Both the position numbers and the translations under genes were made by a program. A stretch of 64,000 nucleotides of DNA. Source: Arenibacter sp040216555 (lineage in GTDB: Bacteria; Bacteroidota; Bacteroidia; Flavobacteriales; Flavobacteriaceae). This document shows positions 9,292 through 19,200 of the stretch, one piece after another; position 1 is the first letter of the stretch; each line of letters starts with the position of its first letter. Under the pieces are notes generated by a model. It was not told the origin of the DNA and did not search any database. It was given only the letters and a program-made list of their open reading frames with translations. The DNA is taken from NCBI GenBank assembly GCA_040216555.1, contig JAVJOW010000039.1, positions 124,001-188,000 of the forward strand, written 5' to 3'.

Positions 9292-9646
9292 AATAAGCCC
9301 CTTTTTACAATCCTTACTTCCCTTATCATATTTACATTGATTATAAAATGTAGTCCCTGTGGACTCCAACTTACATTAATTACAATTATTGGTACAAATT
9401 ATGGAATTGAACATTATAGACAAAATACAACAAAATTTCTACATCGATTAGTTACTTGAATCTCATGATATATAATGCCCAATATAAGCAAGAGCATAAT
9501 TAAAAAGAGATAATTGACCCAGATTTATTACAAAATTAAATACCTTATAAATCCAGTAAATAATCCCCGGGGCATTATTCTATTTTACAAAACAAACCAA
9601 ATGTTAGAGTATCAACGAAACGTTGTGGCTCTTATGTACATGGGTA

Positions 9647-9710
9647 CTTGAGCTCACGCTCAAGATTACTATTTTTTTTCGTGCGAGGCAAGCCTCGGGG
9701 TATTTACCCC
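9647..9710. repeat. Cluster of three short perfect hairpins
   Basis: Three stem-loops follow each other: CTTGAGC/GCTCAAG (9647-9664, loop TCAC), CGAGGC/GCCTCG (9684-9697, loop AA) and GGGGTA/TACCCC (9697-9710, loop TT). A run of eight T follows the first one on the plus strand. They lie just beyond the susD terminator, outside any gene. They could add transcription stops or be a mobile repeat of the REP type. Confidence 0.6.
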
Positions 9711-9714
9711 TCTA

Positions 9715-9757
9715 GAATAAAAAATTGGGGCGGACAAATAATTGCCCGCCCCAATTT
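9715..9757 (-). terminator. Rho-independent terminator of the susCD (inositol) unit
   Basis: On the minus strand a perfect 12-bp stem (9757-9746 with 9733-9722, AAATTGGGGCGG type) with a 12-base loop is followed directly by a T-tract (TTTTTTATTC). It starts 23 bases after the susD stop codon. It separates susCD from lacI and the iol genes. Confidence 0.9.
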
Positions 9758-9780
9758 AAAAACTATTCTAATTAATTTTA

Positions 9781-11523
9781 CTAATAACCAGGGTTTTGTT
9801 CGAGGAAACCGTCAATACCTGATGCTGCATCCACTGCGCTCTGTGGTATTGGAAACAATCGCTTGTTCACATCGGAATCTGTCTTTTCTGTCCAAGAATC
9901 CTCGTATTTACCAAATCGTATTTGATCTCCACGTCTAAAGCCTTCCCAATACAATTCAAAACCACGCTCGCGGAACATAACATCCAAATCAATAGAAGTT
10001 AGGGCCTCTGGTGTTTGATCTGGTCGCGAAGTTCTTGAGGTCCTCACGGTGTTTACATCCGTTAAAGCTCCCGCAGCATCCCCTTTTCTCAATTTTGCTT
10101 CTGCGCGCATCAAGTATATTTCGCCCAAACGCATCATAACAAGATCTATGCTACTAAAATTATTGGCATTCGGAGAGGTACGGCTAAATTGATATTTGGC
10201 AACGCGATATCCAGTATTATGCAGCGACCCTTCATTGGTAAAATCAATTTGTTCAGTGTGATTCACATAACCTACATCCCTATCAGGACCATTCCCTTTT
10301 ATTTGTTTCACAGGATAAATCCTTACCCCTCCGTCGCAAGTATAAAACGAACCCCCGGAATCCTTTCTGGGGCCCCATTGTATTCCTCGCAATATACCCC
10401 TGTTCATTTCATAAGTGGCTACATCAGCACAATAATAATGGTCCTCATCATTCAACGGTGATAACCCGGTTAAATCCATTAATTCTGGCGGAATCTGTTG
10501 GTTTTGCTGATAAAATCTGGCATCTGCATCAGCGGGATCAACAGCACCATATGCCTCTACCCAAGTCTGATAAAAATCTGAAGTTATTGCTGGCCCATCT
10601 GTTCCATCAGAACTTGGATATTCCAATCTACCCCAGACAGAACCGGCGATAGACCAATAAGACCATCTACTTTCCTCATTTCTCAAAACCCCGCGTTGAT
10701 CCAAGGCAAATATAAGCTCAGGATTACTATTGTTGTCATCATTGAACAAATCAAAATATTCAGGCGACAAGGAAAAGTCTCCAGAATTGATAATGTTATT
10801 GGTATATTCTATAACCTTATCCATATCCGCTTCCGAAAAGTTTGGCGTTCCATAAGGATCCCTATACACGGCAGCATTTAAATGAAGCCTTGCCAACAAT
10901 CCCCAAACCGCAGTCTGGGTCATCCTTCCCGGTCCTTTATCCGTATTAATGACATCTACCACGGACAACAATTCGTTTTGTATATAATCTATGGCGTCCT
11001 GAGTCCTTAGCACTTCCGAAAGTTCATTGGAGGCTTCCTTTTTCAGCACCATACCCCAACTATCCAACATCAACAAGTTCAAGTAGGCCCTTAGTGCTTT
11101 CATTTCGTACAAGGCACCTGCAGCTTCCGTATTGCCTTCATCTGCCAAGGGTGTTAACACCTCAATGGCTGCCAATGTTCTGGAAATATTGGTAGTAAGT
11201 TCGTTCCAGCTACTGGAAATCAAATCATTGCTCGGGGTGTAGGTGTGCGAATGGGTGGCTAAAAACTTACCCCCATCAAACCAGTCGGTTCCCCCTCGGT
11301 AAGGAAGAATGGCTTCATCAGAGGCAATAAGCTGAAGTCCGTAGTAATTGGTATGTCTCCAAGTCCATGAAACATAGCCATAGGCAGGCGCAATTGCACC
11401 ACTGATTACTTCGGCCTGAGCCCCCGTTAGGGTCTCATCGAATAATTCCTCTTTTAGATCCGTACAGTTCCAATTCAAAAAGGAACAGTACATCAATATT
11501 GTCATTATAAGTTTATTTTTCAT
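9781..11523 (-). CDS. susD: SusD-like outer-membrane lipoprotein (inositol locus)
   Basis: A 580-residue RagB/SusD-family protein. The N-terminus is a lipoprotein signal ending in NWNC with Cys20. The mature part starts TDLKEELFDETLTGAQ, and the C-terminal region shows the SusD hallmarks LVMMRLGEIYLMRAEAKLR and FRERGFELYWEGFRRGDQIRFG. SusD proteins sit on the cell surface as the lid of the SusC channel and bind the glycan or small substrate. The ATG is 18 bases after susC. The pair is linked to the inositol genes by a shared operator, so the ligand is probably an inositol or an inositol conjugate; this is inference. Confidence 0.92.
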   Translation of the reverse strand: MKNKLIMTILMYCSFLNWNCTDLKEELFDETLTGAQAEVISGAIAPAYGYVSWTWRHTNYYGLQLIASDEAILPYRGGTDWFDGGKFLATHSHTYTPSNDLISSSWNELTTNISRTLAAIEVLTPLADEGNTEAAGALYEMKALRAYLNLLMLDSWGMVLKKEASNELSEVLRTQDAIDYIQNELLSVVDVINTDKGPGRMTQTAVWGLLARLHLNAAVYRDPYGTPNFSEADMDKVIEYTNNIINSGDFSLSPEYFDLFNDDNNSNPELIFALDQRGVLRNEESRWSYWSIAGSVWGRLEYPSSDGTDGPAITSDFYQTWVEAYGAVDPADADARFYQQNQQIPPELMDLTGLSPLNDEDHYYCADVATYEMNRGILRGIQWGPRKDSGGSFYTCDGGVRIYPVKQIKGNGPDRDVGYVNHTEQIDFTNEGSLHNTGYRVAKYQFSRTSPNANNFSSIDLVMMRLGEIYLMRAEAKLRKGDAAGALTDVNTVRTSRTSRPDQTPEALTSIDLDVMFRERGFELYWEGFRRGDQIRFGKYEDSWTEKTDSDVNKRLFPIPQSAVDAASGIDGFLEQNPGY

Positions 11524-11541
11524 TACTAAGCATTTTTTTTA

Positions 11542-14514
11542 TTAGAATGATACGTTTAAGCCAAAAAGCAATGTTCTTGGTGATGGGTATGTAAACCGGT
11601 CTATACCAAAAGTTTGGATACCGTCTATGGTACTACCTGTATTGATCTCTGGATCGAAGCCGGAATAATCGGTAATTACAAATAAGTTCTGCCCTGTTAA
11701 TGTAAACCGGACGTTACTTACCAGGTCCCCAAACCCAAGTTTTTGCGGTTTTAAGTTATACCCTAGGGTAGCATTGTTCAAGCGTAGGAAACTACCATCC
11801 TCTAAATAGCGCGTAGACACCTCATTGGAGTTGCTATTGTCCTCGTTGGGAAATTCTACTGCAAAATCGGTAGTGTTCAAATTTCTACTCAACTGGCCTT
11901 TCGAAAATAGGGACATGGCCGTGTGGTTATAGATTTTATTGCCAGAAACCCCATTAAAGTTAAGACCAAGGTCAAAGTCTTTATAATTCAATTTAAAATA
12001 AAAAGCATAGATGAGATCTGGAAGGGCACTACCCACCACAATACGGTCGTTGTCCAAAATTTCTCCATCACCGTTAACATCCCTATACTGATTTAGGCCA
12101 TCGGCACCTATACCCAGAAATTCTTTCATATAGAAGGCACCCACCGGTTCGTTGTTCAAATACCCATTAATGGTGGCCCCTGTTTGTCCGGCTCCTTGTG
12201 CGGCACCAGTGGTAATTACCTCAAATTGGGAGTTCTCCACCCTATTTTCAGTGAAACTCATATTACCTCCCAAATTCAACATAAAATCTTCCGCCAGCAA
12301 TATTCTATAGTCCAAGGCAACTTCAAGTCCGGAATTTATGATTTCCATATCCGGAATATTGGTCCAGATTTTTGGAGTAGGCTGAATAGGGTCTATCCTA
12401 TTGGCCAACAATACCACATCACTGGTAACCTTGTGAAAATAATCCAAGGTACCCGTCAACTTACTGTTGAAGAGGCCAAAATCCAGTCCAATATTGGTCT
12501 GGGTAGAAACTTCCCATTTCAGGTCTGGATTCGCCGTTCGGGCGGGAACCGTGCCAAAAGGATAATCATCTATACTACTTGCATTTGGATCAAGCGGGTA
12601 GGTATCATTATCCGCCTTACTGTCTATATAACTTGCCAGACTTACTTTATTGTCAATTCCTTCCTGGTTACCAGTTTGCCCCCAACTAGCACGAAGCTTT
12701 AAATTGTTGACAACATCGCTATCGGCCAATACATCTTCCTTACTAATATTCCAGCCCAAGGCAACGGATGGAAAATATCCATATTTGTTATTGGCCCCAA
12801 ATTTCGAAGATCCGTCGGCACGCATGGTAGCGGTCAACAAATATTTGTCCGCATAGCCATAATTCAGCCTACCAAAGAACGACTGAAGTTCATTCTTATA
12901 CGCATAACTGTTTAGGCTCGTAGGATTCTCTTGGCTACTGATCTGATCCTGAAATTTAGGATCTATATCGTTGGTAGCGAACCCTCTTAGATCAAATTGT
13001 TTTTGCTGAACATATATTTCCTGATAGGAGTGTCCTGCCAACAAGGTAAAATTATGAACATCCTCATTGTACGTATAGGTCAAGGTATTCTCTACCAAGG
13101 AGTTCCTATTATTGGTATAATACGAGCTAAGGGTACCTTCTACCAAACTTTCCAATAAGGGATACGGATTGGTCTGCACATCCCTATCGGTTGCGGAGTA
13201 ATCCACCCCGAGATTGGCCCTATAGGTCAATCCTTTGAAAATTTCCAAAGAAGGGGCAATATTCGCCAAGATTCGGTGGCTGTTGGAAACATCACTATAA
13301 ATTTGGTTACGGACAATGGGATTTAACCTGTCATCGAACAAGGTGGGCTCCCCATTGGTATAAACGGGAATAGTCGGATTCAGTTGAAGCATATCCACTG
13401 TCATCCCTCCAATATCGGGCCTATCGTTCACCGTTCTGGAAGCCGTCAGATTTAAATCAACATTAAAACGACCATCCAAAGCTTTTTGGGTTACATTGAC
13501 CCTACCGGAGTATCTTTTTAAGGAACTTGTATTAAAAATCCCCTTTTGATCATCGACCCCGGTAGATACATAATAGGAAAATTTATCCGCTGCACCACCG
13601 CTCATGGCAAAGTTAACGTTTTTGGAAATGGCGGTTCTTGTTAATTCATCCTGCCAATCCGTATCTGCCCCACCATCCAACAAAACTCCTCCTACAGCAG
13701 GAACCTGTTGTCTAAACTCACCAGCACTGAAGACGTCCATTTTATTGGCCAAGGTGGCCATTGCTGTGGAAATGGATAAATTCATCTCGGATTTGCCATC
13801 CCTACCTTTTTTAGTAGTAATGACAATAACTCCATTGGCGGCACGTGCACCATAAATTGCGGCGGCCGAAGCATCTTTCAGTACATCCATTGAAGCAATA
13901 TCCTGAGGGTTGATGAAGTTTAACGGATTCGAGGCCACTCCAGTACCACTATTATCTATAACAAAACCATCAATAACAAAGAGTGGTGTGGTCCCAGACC
14001 GAAGACTTCCCAATCCACGGATAATAATATTCTGCGATGCCCCAGGCTCTCCGCTCACGGAAGTAACATTGACACCCGACACTTTACCCTGCAAAAGCTG
14101 ACCGGGATTGGCCACTACTCCTTTATTAAAGTCTTCACTTTTAACGGAAGCGATAGATCCGGTTACATCGGATTTCTTTTGAACGCCGTAACCAACTACG
14201 ACCACCTCGTCCAATAATGATGAGTCTTCCTGCAAGGCCACACTCACATTAGTTTGACCGTTAAGCGGAAACTCCTTCGTTGCATATCCTAAAAAGGATA
14301 CAGCTAGAATAGCGCTCTCATCCGATACTTGTATGGTAAAATTCCCATCAAAATCGGTCGTAGTTCCATTAGAAGTTCCTTTTTCCAGCACTGTTGCACC
14401 GGGCAAGGGAACATTCTGTTCATCGGACACCGTACCGGTAACAGTGGTCTGCGCCCATGATGTCATAGATGTGCCTATCACAAAGACAAACATCAAAAAT
14501 TTCAGTTTCTTCAT
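11542..14514 (-). CDS. susC: SusC-like TonB-dependent transporter (inositol locus)
   Basis: A 990-residue outer-membrane receptor. In order: a signal peptide (1-21, ending SWAQ), a carboxypeptidase-like regulatory domain (TVSDEQNVPLPGATV to about residue 95), the SusC signature with TonB-box-like DEVVVVGYG near 105, a plug domain (IIIRGLGSLRSGTTPLFVIDG region) and a 22-strand barrel ending in aromatic-rich FGLNVSF. It imports substrate together with the SusD encoded 18 bases downstream, powered by TonB. A 16-bp inverted repeat identical to that before iolJ lies 82 bases upstream of the start. No glycoside hydrolase accompanies the pair, which suggests a small substrate that needs no surface digestion. 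Confidence 0.93.
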   Translation of the reverse strand: MKKLKFLMFVFVIGTSMTSWAQTTVTGTVSDEQNVPLPGATVLEKGTSNGTTTDFDGNFTIQVSDESAILAVSFLGYATKEFPLNGQTNVSVALQEDSSLLDEVVVVGYGVQKKSDVTGSIASVKSEDFNKGVVANPGQLLQGKVSGVNVTSVSGEPGASQNIIIRGLGSLRSGTTPLFVIDGFVIDNSGTGVASNPLNFINPQDIASMDVLKDASAAAIYGARAANGVIVITTKKGRDGKSEMNLSISTAMATLANKMDVFSAGEFRQQVPAVGGVLLDGGADTDWQDELTRTAISKNVNFAMSGGAADKFSYYVSTGVDDQKGIFNTSSLKRYSGRVNVTQKALDGRFNVDLNLTASRTVNDRPDIGGMTVDMLQLNPTIPVYTNGEPTLFDDRLNPIVRNQIYSDVSNSHRILANIAPSLEIFKGLTYRANLGVDYSATDRDVQTNPYPLLESLVEGTLSSYYTNNRNSLVENTLTYTYNEDVHNFTLLAGHSYQEIYVQQKQFDLRGFATNDIDPKFQDQISSQENPTSLNSYAYKNELQSFFGRLNYGYADKYLLTATMRADGSSKFGANNKYGYFPSVALGWNISKEDVLADSDVVNNLKLRASWGQTGNQEGIDNKVSLASYIDSKADNDTYPLDPNASSIDDYPFGTVPARTANPDLKWEVSTQTNIGLDFGLFNSKLTGTLDYFHKVTSDVVLLANRIDPIQPTPKIWTNIPDMEIINSGLEVALDYRILLAEDFMLNLGGNMSFTENRVENSQFEVITTGAAQGAGQTGATINGYLNNEPVGAFYMKEFLGIGADGLNQYRDVNGDGEILDNDRIVVGSALPDLIYAFYFKLNYKDFDLGLNFNGVSGNKIYNHTAMSLFSKGQLSRNLNTTDFAVEFPNEDNSNSNEVSTRYLEDGSFLRLNNATLGYNLKPQKLGFGDLVSNVRFTLTGQNLFVITDYSGFDPEINTGSTIDGIQTFGIDRFTYPSPRTLLFGLNVSF

Positions 14515-14596
14515 ATTTTCACAGTTTAAATTAGTTTTGTCATAACCAAATTAACACTAATTTAACGATATCGGAATTTTAAGGGCTTTAAAAATT

Positions 14597-14612
14597 ATGC
14601 AAAGGTTTGCAT
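14597..14612. promoter_or_regulatory. LacI-type operator upstream of susC (copy 2)
   Basis: ATGCAAAGGTTTGCAT, base-for-base identical to the site at 8217-8232 and placed at almost the same distance from its start codon (82 versus 92 bases). Two identical 16-mers in front of the two transcription units that flank a lacI gene are strong evidence for shared control. Confidence 0.87.
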
Positions 14613-15314
14613 TTCTTTAGTTGGGCAGAAATTTCTTACGGACATATATCCCCTAGTCCAAATACCATTACCCAGGATTAAAGTCAGACAAATATGAGCT
14701 AGCTTTACATGTAAAAAGCAAGCGCAAAAACCAAGGATTTTAATGAAGAACTTCTACCCTTCATCCCTAAAAAAAAATCACAAGAGTCCGTTATCAAAGA
14801 CCTATAATTACGTTACCGATTAATCAACGCTTGGTTATTCTCGGCAAAACTATATAAATACAAGTAGGAAAATGAAGCAGTTTTATGATTTTACCTTGGC
14901 TTTACAGTTTAATAACAACGGCCTGGTTTTATTGCTCCTAAATTTTAAAAGAGAAACATATATAGGTATAGACATTAAAGAATTTACCCAGTAATTGCGG
15001 TAAAATTTCTAAATTTTGCCACTTTTGGAATTATTCTACAACAGTTATGGTGCTGTTTTCCAAGCTAGTAGTTTGGTTGTTATCCTAGTGAGGTGACAAA
15101 TACCCATATTTTTAACAGGGTAACCATAACTTAACATTATAGTACCATATTCAGGTTATTATGATGAAGTGTAAAATCGCCAAATTTAATTTAGCGAGCA
15201 ATCAAGGAATATTTCTATTAGGAATAAGGGCAAAAAAATTACCCCCTTTGGATCAGCGATAATTTTTGCTGAAATACTATATAAACCCATTGAACTGTCT
15301 ATAAAGACAAGTTT
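14613..15314. other. 700-base spacer without a convincing gene
   Basis: AT-rich, with stops in all frames. It holds a perfect 12-bp palindrome TTTACATGTAAA at 14704-14715, about 90 bases beyond the susC operator, and a weak hairpin TCAGC/GCTGA at 15253-15272. A 40-codon open frame at 14872-14994 (plus) has no supporting signal. The susC promoter probably lies near the right edge of the operator, but I cannot point to a clear TAnnTTTG box. Confidence 0.5.
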
Positions 15315-15815
15315 TTAGAAATCAAAAGTATAGAGTACCCCAAGAGTAAGGGTAGACCAGGTTGCACCGTCCAATGCTATGCCGGTATAGGAGAAATTCA
15401 CTTCTGTCTGGGCACCCATGAGGTAGCCTATTGTTGGCCTGTAATACAATCCACCATCATTACCACTGTTTATACCTAGAGCCTGACCTACATCCCCCCC
15501 TATTGAGAACGAATTGGATGTCCAAAATCTAACAGAAGCTGCGAGCGGCATAAATTGAATGTTGGGCAAGTCTTCAGAAAAAAGTTCCCTATCATATTTT
15601 TCAGGAAATCCATTTACGAAACCTACCATTACCCCTAGGTCCACTATTTCGCTTAGACCCCAGCGATATCCTAGATCCACTCCCGCAACTAGGCTAAGTT
15701 GATCCTGGAATTCATCTAATGGCAAACCGCCATGGATTCCTAGTTTCATGCCTTGTTGGGCATACAAGCCTAGACTTAAAAGTGTAAAAACAAAGGTTGC
15801 AAGTACTTTTTTCAT
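15315..15815 (-). CDS. Small outer-membrane beta-barrel protein
   Basis: A 166-residue exported protein with a clear signal peptide (MKKVLATFVFTLLSLGLYAQ). The mature part alternates hydrophobic and polar residues as in 8-strand porin-like barrels (GVDLGYRWGLSEIVDLGVMVGFVNG, VRFWTSNSFSIGGDVG in shortened form) and ends in the aromatic YTFDF typical of barrel proteins. Function is unknown; such proteins are common in Flavobacteriia and often annotated as outer membrane beta-barrel or porin family. It is monocistronic, between the inositol susC and the divergent second susC, and there is no sign that it belongs to either locus. Confidence 0.8.
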   Translation of the reverse strand: MKKVLATFVFTLLSLGLYAQQGMKLGIHGGLPLDEFQDQLSLVAGVDLGYRWGLSEIVDLGVMVGFVNGFPEKYDRELFSEDLPNIQFMPLAASVRFWTSNSFSIGGDVGQALGINSGNDGGLYYRPTIGYLMGAQTEVNFSYTGIALDGATWSTLTLGVLYTFDF

Positions 15816-16231
15816 AAATGTTGGTTTTTATTGGTCGGTATAAATCTAGGGGCTTCCTTAGACCGGACCACATTTTTGTTGTAAAAGGGGCAAAAATGGT
15901 TGTGGAGACAGGAATTTTTAATACAACACCCCAGATCCATTAAAATATATCGGTATAAAAACCATGTCTGCACGGTTGTATACCTTTTCTAAATATCTAA
16001 TCCCCAATAAAATAACTTTCAAGCATAAATTCTCATTTCTTTCAATTAATAAATAAGCAAATATTTATATTTATTTTGCATTTTATATTTTAAAATTAAT
16101 TATAAGGCAAAATAAAAACCATAAAGTGTTAAAATCAAAAAATAATTAAATCTTATGTATAACATAAGTATATAAATTTTATACCTTGCCGCAAAATCTA
16201 ACCGACATGTTAACTCAAACACAAATTATTT
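15816..16231. other. Divergent promoter region between the barrel gene and the second susC
   Basis: A 416-base, very AT-rich intergenic region that must contain promoters for both flanking genes. The part near susC carries the TTATGT-N3-ACATAA operator (listed separately) and, 12 bases after it, TATACCTTG at 16181-16189, a weak relative of the TAnnTTTG -7 box. No gene is visible. Confidence 0.6.
16152..16168. promoter_or_regulatory. GntR-type operator upstream of the sialic acid susC (site A)
   Basis: CTTATGTATAACATAAG contains perfect half-sites TTATGT and ACATAA separated by three bases. The GT-N3-AC core is the pattern bound by FadR-subfamily GntR proteins, one of which is encoded at 25599-26336. 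It lies 63 bases before the susC ATG. Three related sites occur at 21251, 26455 and 27408. Confidence 0.82.
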
Positions 16232-19200
16232 ATGAAACATTTTATTAAGCGGTTGAGGGGAAATGGACCATCACCCAATTCAATTCACACAAAAAACCCG
16301 ATCCTAAGCATCAGCTTGGTCTTTAGCTTATTCCTTTTCTTGCTAAGCAGTCCACTGTTGGCACAACAAAAGGATATAGGCGGAACCATAACAGACGGTT
16401 CAGGACAACCATTGCCAGGGGCAAACGTATTGGTAAAAGGAACTACAACAGGTAGTCAGAGCGACTTTGATGGGAACTTTACCATCCAAGCCGGTCCAGA
16501 CGATGTATTGGTATTCAGCTATTTGGGATTTACATCCCAATCCATTACCGTAGGCGACCAATCTACCATAAATGCAGTCTTACAAGAAGACGCTGCCCTC
16601 CTGGACGAAGTTGTCGTTACCGGATACGGATCGCAAACCAGAGCCACCCTGACCACCTCGGTCTCCAAATTGGACACCCAAATCCTAGAAAACTCCACTA
16701 GATCCAACGCAGCAACCGCCTTACAAGGTACCATTGCCGGATTAAGGGTAACCAACACCACTGGTCAACCTGGAGCCACTCCGCAAATAGTTTTGCGTGG
16801 TGGTACCAACTTTGACGGTTCTGGGTCCCCATTAATTCTGATAGACGGTATACCAGGGAGTTTTTATGCCCTGAACTCTGACGATATTGAGTCAATTGAA
16901 GTTTTAAAAGATGCGGCGGCCACAGCTATATACGGTGCCAGGTCTGCCAATGGCGTAATATTGGTGACCACCAAGTCTGGCAAACCTGGCAAATCCTCAA
17001 TCAACTATAAGTATAAATATAGTATGAACGAGGAAAGAAATGAACAAAAATATATTGGTGCGGCCGACTTTATAAATTACAACAGACAATCAATTGCTTG
17101 GTATCGAGAGGCTATCAACAACTCTGGATCTTTTGGCGCCTTCTTGGACGGGGCCAATAGTATGGGAACAGGTGGAGATGCCATTAGTTCCCCTTTCACC
17201 ACCCAATTATTAACCACCGATAATCAATATTTACTAAATCAACCAGGGTGGAACACTATCCCAGATATTTTGAATCCCAGTCAGGACATTTTGTTTTATG
17301 ACAATAAGACTGTAGGCGATCGTATTTACCAAAATAGTGCCACCAAGGACCACTACTTATCTTTTGACGGTGGTAATGAAAAAGGTTCTTACTATTTAGG
17401 TTTAGGTCTTTTGGATAACGATGGCCTAATTCTTGGATCGGGCTTTAAAAGGTACTCAGGTAAATTTACCGGATCCCATAGAATTACGGACAACCTAAAG
17501 GTTAACTCCAATGTATTGTACTCCCATTCCAACCTAAGCTTAAGTCCATTGGGTGGTGACGACACCGTATTTAGGAGATTTCAGAGCCAGGCCCCAACGT
17601 CCAGAACCTTTGACAATAATCCTGATGGTACCTGGTCCAACATATATGCAGTAGGACAAAACCAGGGATTTGGTAATCCTTTATACTATCAGGATAAATT
17701 CGTTAGAAAAAACTTGGAACAACGCTTATCCGCCTCGGTAGGTATCGACTGGAATATTTTGGATAACCTGATACTCTCCATAGACGGAAGCCATTTTACC
17801 ATCAACAATCACAACGAAAGCTTTAATAGAGCTTATAGGGTAGGAAGTACAACCGGCCCTTTAAGAACGGGCAGGGAAGCCTCGGTAAGTCTGGACAGAA
17901 CCTTGAGAAACCAGCTGACCGGTACGTTAAACTACATCAAGAGTTTAGGCAGCCATAACTTTAATGCCCTGATTGGGGCAGAATATTTCAAGGACAATTA
18001 CTTTACCACATCTGCTGGAACTAGAAATTCCCCCACAGACCTGATAGAAACCTTGAATGCGGGAGCAGAAGCCAATGGCATACCTTCTAGTTTTGAAACT
18101 GAATATGTACTTGCCTCCGCTTTTGGAAGATTACTATATGATTATGACAACAGATACCTATTTGGATTTACCTTCAGAAATGACGGCTCCTCTAGGCTAG
18201 GGAATAACAAGAGCGACTTTTTCCCAGGAGTATCCCTGGGCTGGAACCTGCACAATGAGAATTTCTTTGCCAATTCCAATATAGGTAATACTATATCTAG
18301 GATAAAACCTAGATTGAGCTATGGTGTCAACGGTAATCAGGAAGTATTGAGCAATTATGGTGTATTTGGGGCCTATGGTAGCCAAGGGGTATATAACGGA
18401 CAAACCGGTTATGCCAATTCGGGATTGCCTACCTTGGATCTACAATGGGAAAAGTCAACCACCTTCAATGCCGGTTTGGACATCTCCTTCTTTAACAACC
18501 GACTTTCTTTCATTACAGATGTGTATTTCAGGGACATTAAAGACAAACTTGCCAATCTTACGCTACCCTACTACACTGGCTTTAGCAGTATATTGACGAA
18601 CAATGGAACTATTAGAAACAAAGGTTTTGAACTGCAGGTCAATGGAGATATTATTCAAAACCAAAACCTTACTTGGAATGTTGGCGCCACCATTACTTCC
18701 AATAAAAATTACGTAGAGAAACTTCCAGAAAATGCCAACGATCTTAACAGACAGGACGGACAGTTGATCTGGAATGCCAAGACAGGGGAAGAAGTATGGG
18801 TAGGTGGTTTACAGGAAGGCCAGCGTGTTGGCAACAACCTGGTCATTGCTTATGAGCAGGAAGGTATCTATGCAACTCAGACCGATGCCGATGCCGATAG
18901 TAACATTCAAGATGATTTCTTGCCTGGTGACAAAAACACACATTTTGCAGGGGATGTAAAATGGAAGGACCAAAACGGCGATGGAATCATAAACAGCTTG
19001 GATAGAAAAGTAATAGGACGTACCACTCCAGATTTCTTGGGAGGTTTAACCACCAGTCTTAGATACAAAAACTTTAATTTGTTCGTAAAGACCGATTTTG
19101 CCACTGGCCATTTGGTGTGGAACCATATCCGGAACAAAGGTTATGGACAGACCCAGGGTAACCTCAACCAACCTACCGAAGTCTTGGATTCATGGACACC

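Larger units (their letters stand above)
9292..9780. other. Spacer between susD and lacI with hairpin cluster and terminator
   Basis: This 489-base gap separates the susCD unit from lacI. The right part holds three small hairpins and a strong terminator (listed separately). The left part (9292-9640) is AT-rich. It has one TAATTTTG (minus strand, 9538-9531) that matches the Bacteroidota TAnnTTTG -7 consensus, but I see no matching -33 element. A 9-bp pair, ATAATGCCC near 9473 and GGGCATTAT near 9572, is far apart and may be chance. The lacI promoter must lie here if the terminator works. Confidence 0.6.

Noticed and set aside
9292..9369. 26-residue N-terminal extension of the LacI regulator
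   Set aside because: LacI proteins begin just before the helix-turn-helix; the extension is Lys/Cys-rich with no family match, and the ATG at 9291 fits.
9473..9580. ATAATGCCC / GGGCATTAT inverted pair
   Set aside because: Nine bases separated by about 90 bases, with no other supporting structure; could be chance.
14872..14994. 40-codon frame (starting MKQFYDFTLALQ) in the spacer beyond the inositol susC
   Set aside because: No terminator, no membrane or signal pattern and no neighbour support; likely chance in AT-rich DNA.
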